Shown here one piece after another: positions 19,636-26,867 of a stretch of 64,000 nt of DNA; within the stretch, counting starts at the first letter, position 1, and each line of letters starts with the position of its first letter. Both the position numbers and the translations under genes were made by a program. The stretch spans positions 62,001-126,000 of the forward strand of contig NZ_JAIVKN010000002.1 of NCBI RefSeq assembly GCF_020524025.1, in the 5' to 3' direction. The notes under the pieces are model-generated. The model did not search any database and had not been told where the DNA came from. It saw nothing but the letters and a program-made list of their open reading frames with translations. The stretch is from Halobacillus litoralis (GTDB lineage Bacteria > Bacillota > Bacilli > Bacillales > Halobacillaceae).

Positions 19636-19937
19636 GTAGCTACCACCTCATACTTTTTCACCGTGGGCACAATCCCCTGCAATTCTTGATCAGGATATTG
19701 TTTTTCAAGCTCATGAATTTTTTTGAATTGTTCACTACGCGCCCACTTAAGATAAGCCTCTTTGGATTCCCACTCAAGATGGACCGTCAATTCACCCGGT
19801 TTCCGATCGTTCTGTAAAAGCTGAAAAGATAGAAAGCCCTCTGCCTCATCCACCAGCCGAGAACGCTTTTTGTATATGTTAATTAAGTCGTCTGCTTTAT
19901 GTTCAGGAACGACGACTTTGGAATCTACAACGAACAT
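19632..19937 (-). CDS. ABM-domain protein (HmoA/IsdG-like monooxygenase fold)
   Basis: A 101-residue antibiotic-biosynthesis-monooxygenase fold protein. GFLSFQLLQNDRKPGEL and HLEWESKEAYLKWARSEQF, followed by KKIHEL, closely follow heme-degrading IsdG/Hmo proteins, including the Trp and the His that bind heme. The N-terminal catalytic Asn of IsdG seems to be replaced (VDSKV), so heme degradation is uncertain. It is the first gene of a four-gene operon with the B12 sensor, overlapping the next gene by 4 bases. Confidence 0.75.
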   Translation of the reverse strand: MFVVDSKVVVPEHKADDLINIYKKRSRLVDEAEGFLSFQLLQNDRKPGELTVHLEWESKEAYLKWARSEQFKKIHELEKQYPDQELQGIVPTVKKYEVVAT

Positions 19938-20026
19938 GAAAGATTCTCCTATCTAAATGTTTTCATTATATAGTATTTTATCATACAAGAAAGATTTCTG
20001 TATAATGTTAAGATTCTCCTCATAAA

Positions 20027-20056
20027 AAAGGCACTGGTTAGAAAACCAGTGCCTTT
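20027..20056 (-). terminator. Terminator after the VLRF1-like gene
   Basis: A 13-bp perfect stem (AAAGGCACTGGTT with AACCAGTGCCTTT) and a T run on the minus strand. Confidence 0.88.
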
Positions 20057-20061
20057 CACAT

Positions 20062-20868
20062 TTATTTTACTACCTCTTCAAGGACATGCATTTCTTCATG
20101 ATCAAGAAGATTTTTATTAACCATATCTTCCGCTTCTTTATTCATATTATCCTGGAGATCTCTAAGCTCCTCTTTGTCACCAACTAGATAGAAGCGTTCC
20201 CAGCCATAATCTTTTGCCAGTTTATCAAGCTTAGGGGCTACACTCTTATACCAGCGGTACCGATTGGCTTCAAATCTCTCATCATACTCATCTTTTTTAG
20301 AAGTTTTAGCCCCGCCGGAACCCATAGATGGTTGAGCACGGTGCGGACCCTGGTGTTGTCTCCAGTCTTCAGTATTTAAATCTAATTCAAATAGTTGAGT
20401 ATCTTTAAGGGTGCCAAGCTCTGCATCAATCAACTTAATTTGATTTTTTTGAGTAAGAACAACCCCTGTTTTAGGAAAACGGTTATGCATTTCTTTCAGT
20501 TGATCGAGAACAGGTGTTTCTTCCCAATAAAATTCCGTTTTCACAGGCATTTGAAAACGTTCAGCAAACCAGACACTTTCATCTCCAGTAGCGAACAGAA
20601 CAACGCTCTTTGCAAAATGCTGTTCGTTTTCTTCAATGAACTGCTCTACTTTTTCCTTCACAGCCCAATAGTTTCTCTTCTCATCAGAATCTCCATCTTC
20701 CTGTAAGTAGGATTCAAAATTATTTAATCCATTTTTTAGATGAATTTTCCATTCTCCACCTTGTTGATCAGGGTCAGAAGGGTCGGTGTTTAAATACATA
20801 GTGAATACTTTTTGTGGTTTTTCTAAGTGTACTTGTTCTAATTTCTTTATTTCCTTATTCAAGTCCAT
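20062..20868 (-). CDS. VLRF1/eRF1-like release-factor family protein
   Basis: A 268-residue cytoplasmic protein like the bacterial aeRF1/Vms1 family. The N-terminal core carries VFTMYLNTDPSDPDQQGGEW, a typical start, and the middle has the eRF1-type beta/alpha pattern (KSVVLFATGDES, TGVVLTQKNQIKLIDAELG). Family members release chains through a GGQ loop; here the matching loop reads MGSGGAKTSKKDEYDERF (residues 182-199), with Ala in the Gln place. It may act in stalled-ribosome rescue or may be inactive as a hydrolase. Monocistronic, with its own terminator. Confidence 0.68.
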   Translation of the reverse strand: MDLNKEIKKLEQVHLEKPQKVFTMYLNTDPSDPDQQGGEWKIHLKNGLNNFESYLQEDGDSDEKRNYWAVKEKVEQFIEENEQHFAKSVVLFATGDESVWFAERFQMPVKTEFYWEETPVLDQLKEMHNRFPKTGVVLTQKNQIKLIDAELGTLKDTQLFELDLNTEDWRQHQGPHRAQPSMGSGGAKTSKKDEYDERFEANRYRWYKSVAPKLDKLAKDYGWERFYLVGDKEELRDLQDNMNKEAEDMVNKNLLDHEEMHVLEEVVK

Positions 20869-20935
20869 AAAACAGCGACTCCTTTCAATAGTTAAGAATA
20901 ACTTCTATAACGTATGTTTCCTGAATGAGAAGGAG

Positions 20936-21085
20936 TTAAACTCGTTTTCTTTCACCTTCCTGTTTTATGGACCTTATTTCAGCTTCTAACTGTAGCATTC
21001 TATTAAGAAATGTTCCTCTTCTTCCTCTGTACCATCAATACAAGACGAAAAGAGCGACAATTACAGCGATTATAATAATACTCAT
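20936..21085 (-). pseudogene. Small membrane protein interrupted by an in-frame TGA
   Basis: The frame starts MSIIIIAVIVALFVLY, a membrane segment, meets TGA at codon 17 (21035-21037), and continues WYRGRRGTFLNRMLQLEAEI to a TAA after 49 sense codons in all. The downstream part is a basic segment plus a short helix, the usual layout of small single-pass proteins, so a single point mutation in a real gene, or UGA readthrough, fits better than chance. The ribosome site is weak (AGGA). Family not recognised. Confidence 0.45.
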
Positions 21086-21296
21086 TAATCCTGATTCAAT
21101 GGATTTGCTATTATACCTATTGGTGGGTAGAAAAGAGCGAGAGAGCACTTACCATTCAATGGAGTGAGCAGAGATTGTTCAAAAAAGAGTAATATTCAGA
21201 TGTTTTCCTCCTTCTCCTTCTCCTTCTCCCTCTCCTCTATTAATACCTGAAGATTGCGCTCTGAACCACAGAACTGGGATAGAGGACAACGTAAGA

Positions 21297-21328
21297 AACA
21301 AAAAAGACCTGCTAAAACAAGCAGGTCG
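21297..21328 (-). terminator. Terminator after the betaine-binding lipoprotein gene
   Basis: Stem AGACCTGCT with AGCAGGTC and a T run on the minus strand. Confidence 0.82.
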
Positions 21329-21334
21329 AGTTAT

Positions 21335-22234
21335 TTATTCTTTTGTCCACTCATCAATGAGGTCCTGGTGGTTATCGATCCATTTCTGAGCGCCTTCTTC
21401 TCTAGTTTCTGATTCATTTATAGATAACATTAAACTTTCCAACTGTTCATCACTAAGCATGAATTGATCCCACCATTTCACTATTTCAGGATAATCTTCT
21501 TCCATACCTAAACGAGTGGCATAAGAAATGCTATCAGAATCCCCGTACACGTTTTTTGGATCTTCTAATAATTTTAAATCCAGTTCACCGAATACCCAAT
21601 GAGGCTTCCAAAGGGTGGCAACCACTGGTTCTTTATTTTCAATGGCACTTCTCATTTCTTTAATCATAGTAGATTCACCTGAAGAAAGCAGGAGGGAGTA
21701 GTCGAGATTATACTCTTGAATTGCTTTCTCTGTAAGATTCATGATACTTGCATCTGCCGCAATGCCTATGATTTGCTTGTCAGAAATTTGAATATAGTCC
21801 TTCAAGTCCCCAATGCTGTTCACATCTTCCATGTAAGAGGGGACGGCCAGGCCGATTTTCGTTCCTTCATACCATGTTTCACGCCAGTCAATCTTATCTT
21901 TATATTCCTCATAGAAAGGTTGATCTGTCGTTGGGAGCCAAATCTCTGTGCCAATATCTAAATCCCCGCTGGAAAGAGCTTCATATAAATAACTTTTTTC
22001 CACCTGTTTCAACTCAACGTTATAACCCTCATCTTCAAGGATGAGCTTCCACATATTCGAAACGGCAACATTCTCTGCCCAATTATTCATTCCAATAGTA
22101 ATTGTACTTTTATCTTCAGAAGATTCATCACTTTCGTCCCCTTTAGATGCCTCTTCTTCCGGATCTCCGCAGGCAGCTAGAAGGATTAAAAGACCGCTGA
22201 AAAGTACGAGTAACCATTTACGCAATTGTTCCAT
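21335..22234 (-). CDS. Glycine betaine/choline-type ABC substrate-binding lipoprotein (orphan)
   Basis: A 299-residue lipoprotein of the OpuAC/ProX type II betaine-binding family. The lipobox ends ILLAAC with the cysteine at residue 22, followed by an acidic serine-rich linker. The domain has TITIGMNNWAENVAVSNMWK, DIGTEIWLPTTDQPFYEEY and TLWKPHWVFGELDLKLLEDP, with the tryptophans expected to form the aromatic cage for trimethylammonium. No ATPase or permease gene is adjacent, so it must share a transporter encoded elsewhere. Substrate is inferred from family. Confidence 0.82.
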   Translation of the reverse strand: MEQLRKWLLVLFSGLLILLAACGDPEEEASKGDESDESSEDKSTITIGMNNWAENVAVSNMWKLILEDEGYNVELKQVEKSYLYEALSSGDLDIGTEIWLPTTDQPFYEEYKDKIDWRETWYEGTKIGLAVPSYMEDVNSIGDLKDYIQISDKQIIGIAADASIMNLTEKAIQEYNLDYSLLLSSGESTMIKEMRSAIENKEPVVATLWKPHWVFGELDLKLLEDPKNVYGDSDSISYATRLGMEEDYPEIVKWWDQFMLSDEQLESLMLSINESETREEGAQKWIDNHQDLIDEWTKE

Positions 22235-22297
22235 TCAATCGCCCTCCTCTATGTATAATGGCCTCATTAAGTGATAATTCAAAAAACACAGGTATTA

Positions 22298-22306
22298 ATT
22301 ATACCA
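22298..22306 (-). promoter_or_regulatory. Extended -10 promoter of the betaine-binding gene
   Basis: TGGTATAAT on the minus strand is an extended -10 element, about 65 bases before the start codon; the -35 region is only T-rich. Confidence 0.5.
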
Positions 22307-22369
22307 TGGAATTAATTTAGTAAAAACAATTTAAACTGTATAGAATATATTAATGGAATATACTCAACA

Positions 22370-22411
22370 AAACACTCCCAGATTAGAAAAGGATCCAACC
22401 TGGGAGTGTTT
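22370..22411 (-). terminator. Terminator after the YfhD-like gene
   Basis: Stem AAACACTCCCAG with CTGGGAGTGTTT around a 20-base loop, just after the stop codon; moderate T content. Confidence 0.75.
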
Positions 22412-22420
22412 ATTTATCTT

Positions 22421-22603
22421 TTATTGCTTTTTATGTGCGCGTCGATCGGCAGCTTTTGCTCTCTCTTCAGCAATTTTATCGTCTCTATCTGCCAGTTCTT
22501 CAGAGAACTCAACATCAATGTTCGCCTGTTTTTGATTCTTAGGCGTTTGTGGAAGCTTACGTTTTTGTTTTCCTTTACCTTTACGGTGTTCGTCTCTACC
22601 CAT
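22421..22603 (-). CDS. Small basic YfhD-like protein
   Basis: A 60-residue hydrophilic protein, rich in Lys, Arg and Glu: MGRDEHRKGKGKQKRKLPQT at the start and VEFSEELADRDDKIAEERAK further on. The order MGR..., LPQTPK, then VEFS.ELAD resembles the small YfhD family of Bacillus, whose role is unknown and may be spore-related. An AAGGAGG site 8 bases before this ATG selects it over an upstream one. Assignment from memory of the family. Confidence 0.6.
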   Translation of the reverse strand: MGRDEHRKGKGKQKRKLPQTPKNQKQANIDVEFSEELADRDDKIAEERAKAADRRAHKKQ

Positions 22604-22747
22604 GGAATTCCCCTCCTTTAATTGAACACACCTAGTATGTGTATACAACAGGGGAATATTCGTTTAGTCCCGTTTCATTCTTATTGGTAATATAAATGGA
22701 TTCGATGAACTTATGAGATGGAAAATATATTGAATAAGGAACCATAA

Positions 22748-22778
22748 AAAGCCCTGCCTCTTCTCAAGACAGGGCTTT
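22748..22778 (-). terminator. Terminator after the MFS gene
   Basis: Stem AAAGCCCTG with CAGGGCTTT; T-rich on the minus strand. Confidence 0.75.
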
Positions 22779-22789
22779 ATAATTCAACA

Positions 22790-23953
22790 TTAGGCAGCTT
22801 CTTTCTTCACAGCTTCCTGCTCCCTTGTAATGGAAAAGATAGCTGTAACTAAGGCTAATATAACAAATCCGCCCCCCACAGTTGCGTTATGAATAACAGA
22901 AGACTGTTCGATTACAATTCCTCCGATAGAAGAACCAAAAGCAATTCCCATATGCAGTGCAGAATTATTTAAACTCTGCTGAATATCTGATGTTTCAGGA
23001 GCCGATGTGATTAAATAATTTTGCTGCGCAGGTGTTACAGCCCAGCTCAGAGCACTCCAAATAACCATAACGCCTAAGAAAAGAGGAAGTGAGAAGGTGA
23101 CATAAGGAATCATGAAAATAGCTAAAGCAAAAACAGAGATAATACCAATAATACTTTTTTCTGACCCAAATTTATCCGACAAGAATCCTCCGACACCGCC
23201 ACCTAAGACTGCTGCTACACCGAATATGAAGTAGACGATACTTACCCATGTACCGTTCAACCCTAATTCAGACTTCAGAAAAGGCGTTAAATAGGCATAT
23301 AATGCAAGATGACCTGTTAAAAAAAGGAAAGAAGTCATCTGCGCGGAAAAAATCTTTGTGTTTTTCAGCGTCTTCACCTGTTCCTTCAGTGAGATCACAG
23401 GTTTCGGCTTGATATTTTCCATGGAGACAGCAACAGCTATGAAAGAGAGCAATGTTAATACGCTGATTAACAAAAAAGGTGCTCTCCATCCAAATGCATT
23501 TCCTATCGTTAATCCGATAGGAACTCCGAGGACAAGCGAACCACTGATGCCCATAAAAATTGTTCCGATCGCTCTTCCACGGTATTCTTTTTCAACTACA
23601 GCGGAAGCCATTGTCACCGCTAAGACAACAAGTAATGAACCACTTGCTGCTGTAAATATTCTTGCGGTTAAGATCGTGGAGTAATTGGGACTCCAAAAGG
23701 CAAGCAAATTCCCACCAAAGAAAGTAACTAAAGTTACCAACATTAACTTTTTGCGATCAAATTTAGCTGTAGCTGTTAATAAAACTGGTGACGCTACAGC
23801 GAAAACTAACGAAAAGATGGTGATCAGCAATCCCGCTCTGCCTAATGAAACCCCCAGATCCTCGGCAACTAAATCTAATATTCCCCCAATAATTAATTCA
23901 ACTGTACCAACGACAAAAGCAACTACAGCCAAAAGATAAACTTTTTTATTCAT
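22790..23953 (-). CDS. MFS efflux transporter, AraJ/YdhP type
   Basis: A 387-residue membrane protein with about 12 hydrophobic segments. The N-terminal FVVGTVELIIGGILDLVAEDL and the loop TAKFDRKKLMLVTLV (MFS motif A between helices 2 and 3) fit the DHA1 drug/sugar efflux group. Motif C-like GISGSLVLGVPIGLTIG marks an exporter. It is transcribed away from a TrmB-type regulator with a palindrome between them. The substrate is unknown. Confidence 0.85.
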   Translation of the reverse strand: MNKKVYLLAVVAFVVGTVELIIGGILDLVAEDLGVSLGRAGLLITIFSLVFAVASPVLLTATAKFDRKKLMLVTLVTFFGGNLLAFWSPNYSTILTARIFTAASGSLLVVLAVTMASAVVEKEYRGRAIGTIFMGISGSLVLGVPIGLTIGNAFGWRAPFLLISVLTLLSFIAVAVSMENIKPKPVISLKEQVKTLKNTKIFSAQMTSFLFLTGHLALYAYLTPFLKSELGLNGTWVSIVYFIFGVAAVLGGGVGGFLSDKFGSEKSIIGIISVFALAIFMIPYVTFSLPLFLGVMVIWSALSWAVTPAQQNYLITSAPETSDIQQSLNNSALHMGIAFGSSIGGIVIEQSSVIHNATVGGGFVILALVTAIFSITREQEAVKKEAA

Positions 23954-23973
23954 TCATAATTATCCTCTCTTTT

Positions 23974-23997
23974 TGGTTACCACTATAATGGTAACCA
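23974..23997. promoter_or_regulatory. Palindromic operator between MFS and TrmB genes
   Basis: Two 9-bp arms, TGGTTACCA and TGGTAACCA, separated by CTATAA, form a perfect 24-bp inverted repeat. Its centre contains TATAGT on the minus strand, the likely -10 of the MFS promoter, so a bound regulator would block transcription. The most likely ligand is the TrmB-type protein at 24086; inference. Confidence 0.75.
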
Positions 23998-24085
23998 CTA
24001 AAACTTCAGAAAACAAGAGGAAATGTTTACGCCATGACGCTTTCCATGTATTCTAAAATTAGATAGGTAAGAAAAGAGGTCAATC

Positions 24086-24844
24086 ATGTTACAAAAGTTC
24101 GGTTTCACACAATATGAGAGCCAGGTCTTTGAAGTCTTAACAGCTAAAAGTGAGCCCTTGGATGCGACAACAATTGTGAAATATTCACAAGTTCCGAAGT
24201 CTAAGGTTTATGAAGTTCTGCATCGACTTGTGGAAAAGGGATTAATTTTGACTTCCTTCCATGAAAAAAAGAAACTCTATGCCGCACTTCCTCTGGAAAC
24301 GACGATTGAAAAATTGACAGCAGAATTTGAAGCCAATATCGAGGAAATGAAAAACGCAGAATACCACCTCCCCGAATCAGATGAACGCGTATGGACGCTT
24401 CAAAATGATGCGACTATTACATCTCTACTGAAGGAGCTGTTATTAAAAGCAGCCCATAGCATTTATATTACGGGCTGGAATGATGAACTAGCCCCTCTCC
24501 TTCCGCTGCTTAAGGATCAACATGAAAGAGGGATAAAGGTCGAAATCCTTTCCATTGGTAAGTTAGAAATGGAAAATCTGCAAGCTCATGTCCTCCTCCC
24601 GGATGAGAAGCATGAAGCACTTGAGCGTCATAAATTAATCATTATTGACGGAAAGGAGATTTTGTTTGCAGGTGTGGAAAAAGGTTACTTTCAAGGCATT
24701 CACACACTATCACGACCATTGGTGAAATTTTTCACAGAATTCTTCCATCATGATGTAGCTCTTACTGAGATCACCAAAAAATATCATTCGATATTAATGG
24801 CTGATGAAGACATTAAAGAAACCCTTATGAAATTACGATATTAA
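24086..24844 (+). CDS. TrmB-family transcriptional regulator
   Basis: A 252-residue regulator. The N-terminal winged helix (GFTQYESQVFEVLTAKSEPL, then YSQVPKSKVYEVLHRLVEKG) is the TrmB signature, followed by a PLD-like C-terminal sensor domain (ITGWNDELAPLLPLLKDQHE). TrmB proteins in bacteria commonly control transporters and sense sugars or drugs. It probably represses the divergent MFS gene through the palindrome at 23974-23997; ligand unknown. Confidence 0.85.
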   Translation: MLQKFGFTQYESQVFEVLTAKSEPLDATTIVKYSQVPKSKVYEVLHRLVEKGLILTSFHEKKKLYAALPLETTIEKLTAEFEANIEEMKNAEYHLPESDERVWTLQNDATITSLLKELLLKAAHSIYITGWNDELAPLLPLLKDQHERGIKVEILSIGKLEMENLQAHVLLPDEKHEALERHKLIIIDGKEILFAGVEKGYFQGIHTLSRPLVKFFTEFFHHDVALTEITKKYHSILMADEDIKETLMKLRY

Positions 24845-24880
24845 AAAATGTCCGCCCTTTTAAAGGGACGGACATTTTTT
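24843..24880. terminator. Bidirectional terminator
   Basis: Stem of about 12 bp (AAAAAATGTCCG with CGGACATTTTTT) between convergent genes. Confidence 0.88.
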
Positions 24881-25118
24881 ATACTTTTTCCACTATATAT
24901 GCTTTTTTCTCGCGAAAATATTTCTCTCCATCTTCACTGGAATGTTCGAAGAAGCCTTCAAACGAGTCTACAACTTTGTATTCCCGTTCAGGGTCTGTGA
25001 ATAATTGTGCTTCATTATTGGAAAGAACTACGACATCACTAGTCGATACAAAGCTATCCAATTCTTTTGCTTTGTAGTTTTTACCTACATCCACATCACT
25101 TAATCGATACTGTGTCAT
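24879..25118 (-). CDS. Small hypothetical protein
   Basis: A 79-residue acidic protein with the start MTQYRLSDVDVGKNYKAKEL; no membrane segment, signal peptide or known motif. A GGAGG site 5 bases before this ATG sets the start. It is followed at once by a shared terminator and lies 100 bases downstream of the kinase-like gene. Real by coding style and ribosome site; function unknown. Confidence 0.65.
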   Translation of the reverse strand: MTQYRLSDVDVGKNYKAKELDSFVSTSDVVVLSNNEAQLFTDPEREYKVVDSFEGFFEHSSEDGEKYFREKKAYIVEKV

Positions 25119-25218
25119 TTCTTCCTCCACCTTCCTTTTGATTTAATTATGAAGGGCTCTCTATCCTTCTGCTTAAATCGTTTCCCAGAATAATGGAAGA
25201 TGAAACACAGTAAAACAT

Positions 25219-25815
25219 TCAAATCGGCAGCAGGCGTCTTCGGTACAGCCGAATAATGAATTCGATCAAAAATCGCGGGTACCTCTTAGGAATATATTTC
25301 CTTTGATAAAACGCTTCATAGGCCTTTTTTAAATCGCGCCAATGAGGACAGTCAAATTCCTGTGTGAATCGAACAACGTCAATGACTTTTACCTGTCCTT
25401 CTGATGTAAGTAAGATGTTCTTTAAATGTGTATCAGACGGATTAAAACCAAGACTGCCGGCAAACTCTAAGGCGGCATCAACTTCCAGAACCATCTTCTC
25501 AGTAATGGGAACTCCCTTAATCAAACAATCATAGAAGGTGATCCCCTCTACGTACTCCATGACTAGAAATCCGTCCCCTTTTTCATAAAAAACTGGAAAG
25601 AACTTATGATTATTCAGCTTGTTATAAACAGCTGCTTCAACGTCAGCTAAATCTTTATAAGGTGGATAGAAAACTTTCACAGCCATATTTGTATGCTCTA
25701 AGCGGAAGACGGCTGCGCTTCTCCCCTGTCCAACAAGTTGAAAAGAGGCAGGGATATGTGTGGGGCGGACACCATTAAACTGTACTTCTTTAACCAATTG
25801 CTGGATCCTCGCCAT
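25219..25815 (-). CDS. Protein-kinase-like protein (YrzF-like)
   Basis: A 198-residue short Hanks-type kinase fold. The glycine loop is LVGQGRSAAVFRL, the lysine AVKVFYPP and the hinge LVMEYVEGITF. The catalytic loop reads NPSDTHLKNILL, where HRDxxxxN would be expected, and the metal-binding DFG is IDVVRF. It resembles B. subtilis YrzF/YbdM-type small kinases. Activity is plausible, since Lys, Glu and both Asp-like positions remain, but substrates are unknown. Own ribosome site; monocistronic or followed by the small gene at 24879. Confidence 0.7.
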   Translation of the reverse strand: MARIQQLVKEVQFNGVRPTHIPASFQLVGQGRSAAVFRLEHTNMAVKVFYPPYKDLADVEAAVYNKLNNHKFFPVFYEKGDGFLVMEYVEGITFYDCLIKGVPITEKMVLEVDAALEFAGSLGFNPSDTHLKNILLTSEGQVKVIDVVRFTQEFDCPHWRDLKKAYEAFYQRKYIPKRYPRFLIEFIIRLYRRRLLPI

Positions 25816-26071
25816 AAAGATTCTCCTCTACGAAAAAATCTTTGATATTTATAATTATACCAAATATCACAAAGAAAGAAGCATTTTTTCAATCCTCTTC
25901 CGATATCGAAAGGCACCGCTTCTTTTGTTTAACGAAGTTGATTTAAAACATTCATCGCACCAGTACTCTTAAAAATTCTAATGCTTTAGATCCAGCTATT
26001 AATCACAAAGTAGTCAAAAAGTGGAGCGAGGTGAAGTGTGAACGTATGATTTTGTTTGATTGAACAAGCAT

Positions 26072-26103
26072 AAAAAAAAGAGGCGTGAAGTACGCCTCTT
26101 TAT
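26072..26103 (-). terminator. Terminator after the SASP gene
   Basis: Stem AAGAGGCGT with ACGCCTCTT and an A run that is a T run on the minus strand; it abuts the stop codon. Confidence 0.85.
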
Positions 26104-26357
26104 TTATGATCATTCTCCATTTGCTGTTGGGCTCTTCGAATGAGCTCTTTGACCATACGTCCGCCAATTTGGCCGCCAATCTTACCAGCTTCACGTGTAG
26201 TCAATTCCCCGTTGCTGCCTTTTTTTAATGGAATTCCTTGTTCTTTAGCCACTTCATACTTCGTATTTTCGGGGCTTGATGAGTTTAAAAGATCGGCTTT
26301 TAGTTGATCCAGTCCCGCCCGGGCTTCTGGAACAAGCAGTTTATTCCTTTTAGCCAT
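26100..26357 (-). CDS. Alpha/beta-type small acid-soluble spore protein
   Basis: An 85-residue SASP, which coats and protects spore DNA. The family core is clear: ARAGLDQLKADLLNSSSPEN, then TKYEVAKEQGIPL, the place cut by the germination protease GPR, and TTREAGKIGGQIGGRMVKEL near the end. It is somewhat longer than the usual 60-72 residues, mainly from an N-terminal stretch. A GGGG motif precedes the ATG, and the gene overlaps the end of the small gene before it by 8 bases. Forespore expression is expected. Confidence 0.9.
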   Translation of the reverse strand: MAKRNKLLVPEARAGLDQLKADLLNSSSPENTKYEVAKEQGIPLKKGSNGELTTREAGKIGGQIGGRMVKELIRRAQQQMENDHK

Positions 26358-26571
26358 TCTGATGCCCCTTTCCCCGATTTCTTCTAATAGCTTCCCCTTC
26401 ATGGCTGAGTAAGTTCCCATTTTCGTCAACTTCATCAATTTTAGCATCATAAGTTCCTTCTGCCCACATATCCGAAACTTGTTCCTGCGTAATGGCTAAT
26501 CCCTCATCCGCCTTTGAATTAGTTAACGTTCTATTCTGTCTGTGTTCCGATGAGTTTCTGTTTTTCTTCAT
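26350..26571 (-). CDS. Small hydrophilic protein upstream of and overlapping SASP
   Basis: A 73-residue protein rich in Asn, Glu, Lys and Arg, with ITQEQVSDMWAEGTYDAKID and DENGNLLSHEGEAIRR in the middle. I do not recognise the family. A GAGGAGG site before this ATG gives the start, and the stop overlaps the SASP start by 8 bases, so it is co-transcribed and likely made in the developing spore. A minor spore protein is a guess from context. Confidence 0.6.
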   Translation of the reverse strand: MKKNRNSSEHRQNRTLTNSKADEGLAITQEQVSDMWAEGTYDAKIDEVDENGNLLSHEGEAIRRNRGKGHQNG

Positions 26572-26702
26572 GGCTTTCCCTCCTCTCATCTTTCTTAGTT
26601 TTTGCACATTCGCCTTTCCCATTCTTGAACCTTTTTCCTTCTTTTATATTTGGGATAAAAGAAAAGAATCTCTGCAAACTATGTAACAGGAGGTGCTTCT
26701 TG

Positions 26703-26837
26703 ATGAGTAAGAAAAGTAATTCACATAAAAGAAAAACATCTTCTGTGAACCCACAGGGCCTGTCCGAAGATGCAGCAGAGCAGCAGCCTGAATCTCAACT
26801 AGAACAAAAAGCCAAAAAGAGTAATACAAAACGTTAA
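26703..26837 (+). CDS. Small basic hydrophilic protein
   Basis: A 44-residue protein starting MSKKSNSHKRKTSSVNPQGL and ending KSNTKR. It has an AGGAGG site 8 bases before the ATG and a terminator right after the stop, so it is a real small gene. The composition resembles minor small spore proteins, but I do not recognise a family. Confidence 0.55.
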   Translation: MSKKSNSHKRKTSSVNPQGLSEDAAEQQPESQLEQKAKKSNTKR

Positions 26838-26867
26838 AAAAGCTGACTTTTATTGGTCAGCTTTTTT
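26836..26867. terminator. Bidirectional terminator overlapping the hpaB 3' end
   Basis: Stem AAAAAAGCTGAC with GTCAGCTTTTTT. One arm encodes the last codons of the gene at 26850-28295. Confidence 0.85.

Noticed and set aside
21207-21240. CTT/CTC-type pyrimidine repeats
   Set aside because: A short low-complexity tract without spacers; not a CRISPR array or a phase-variable gene.
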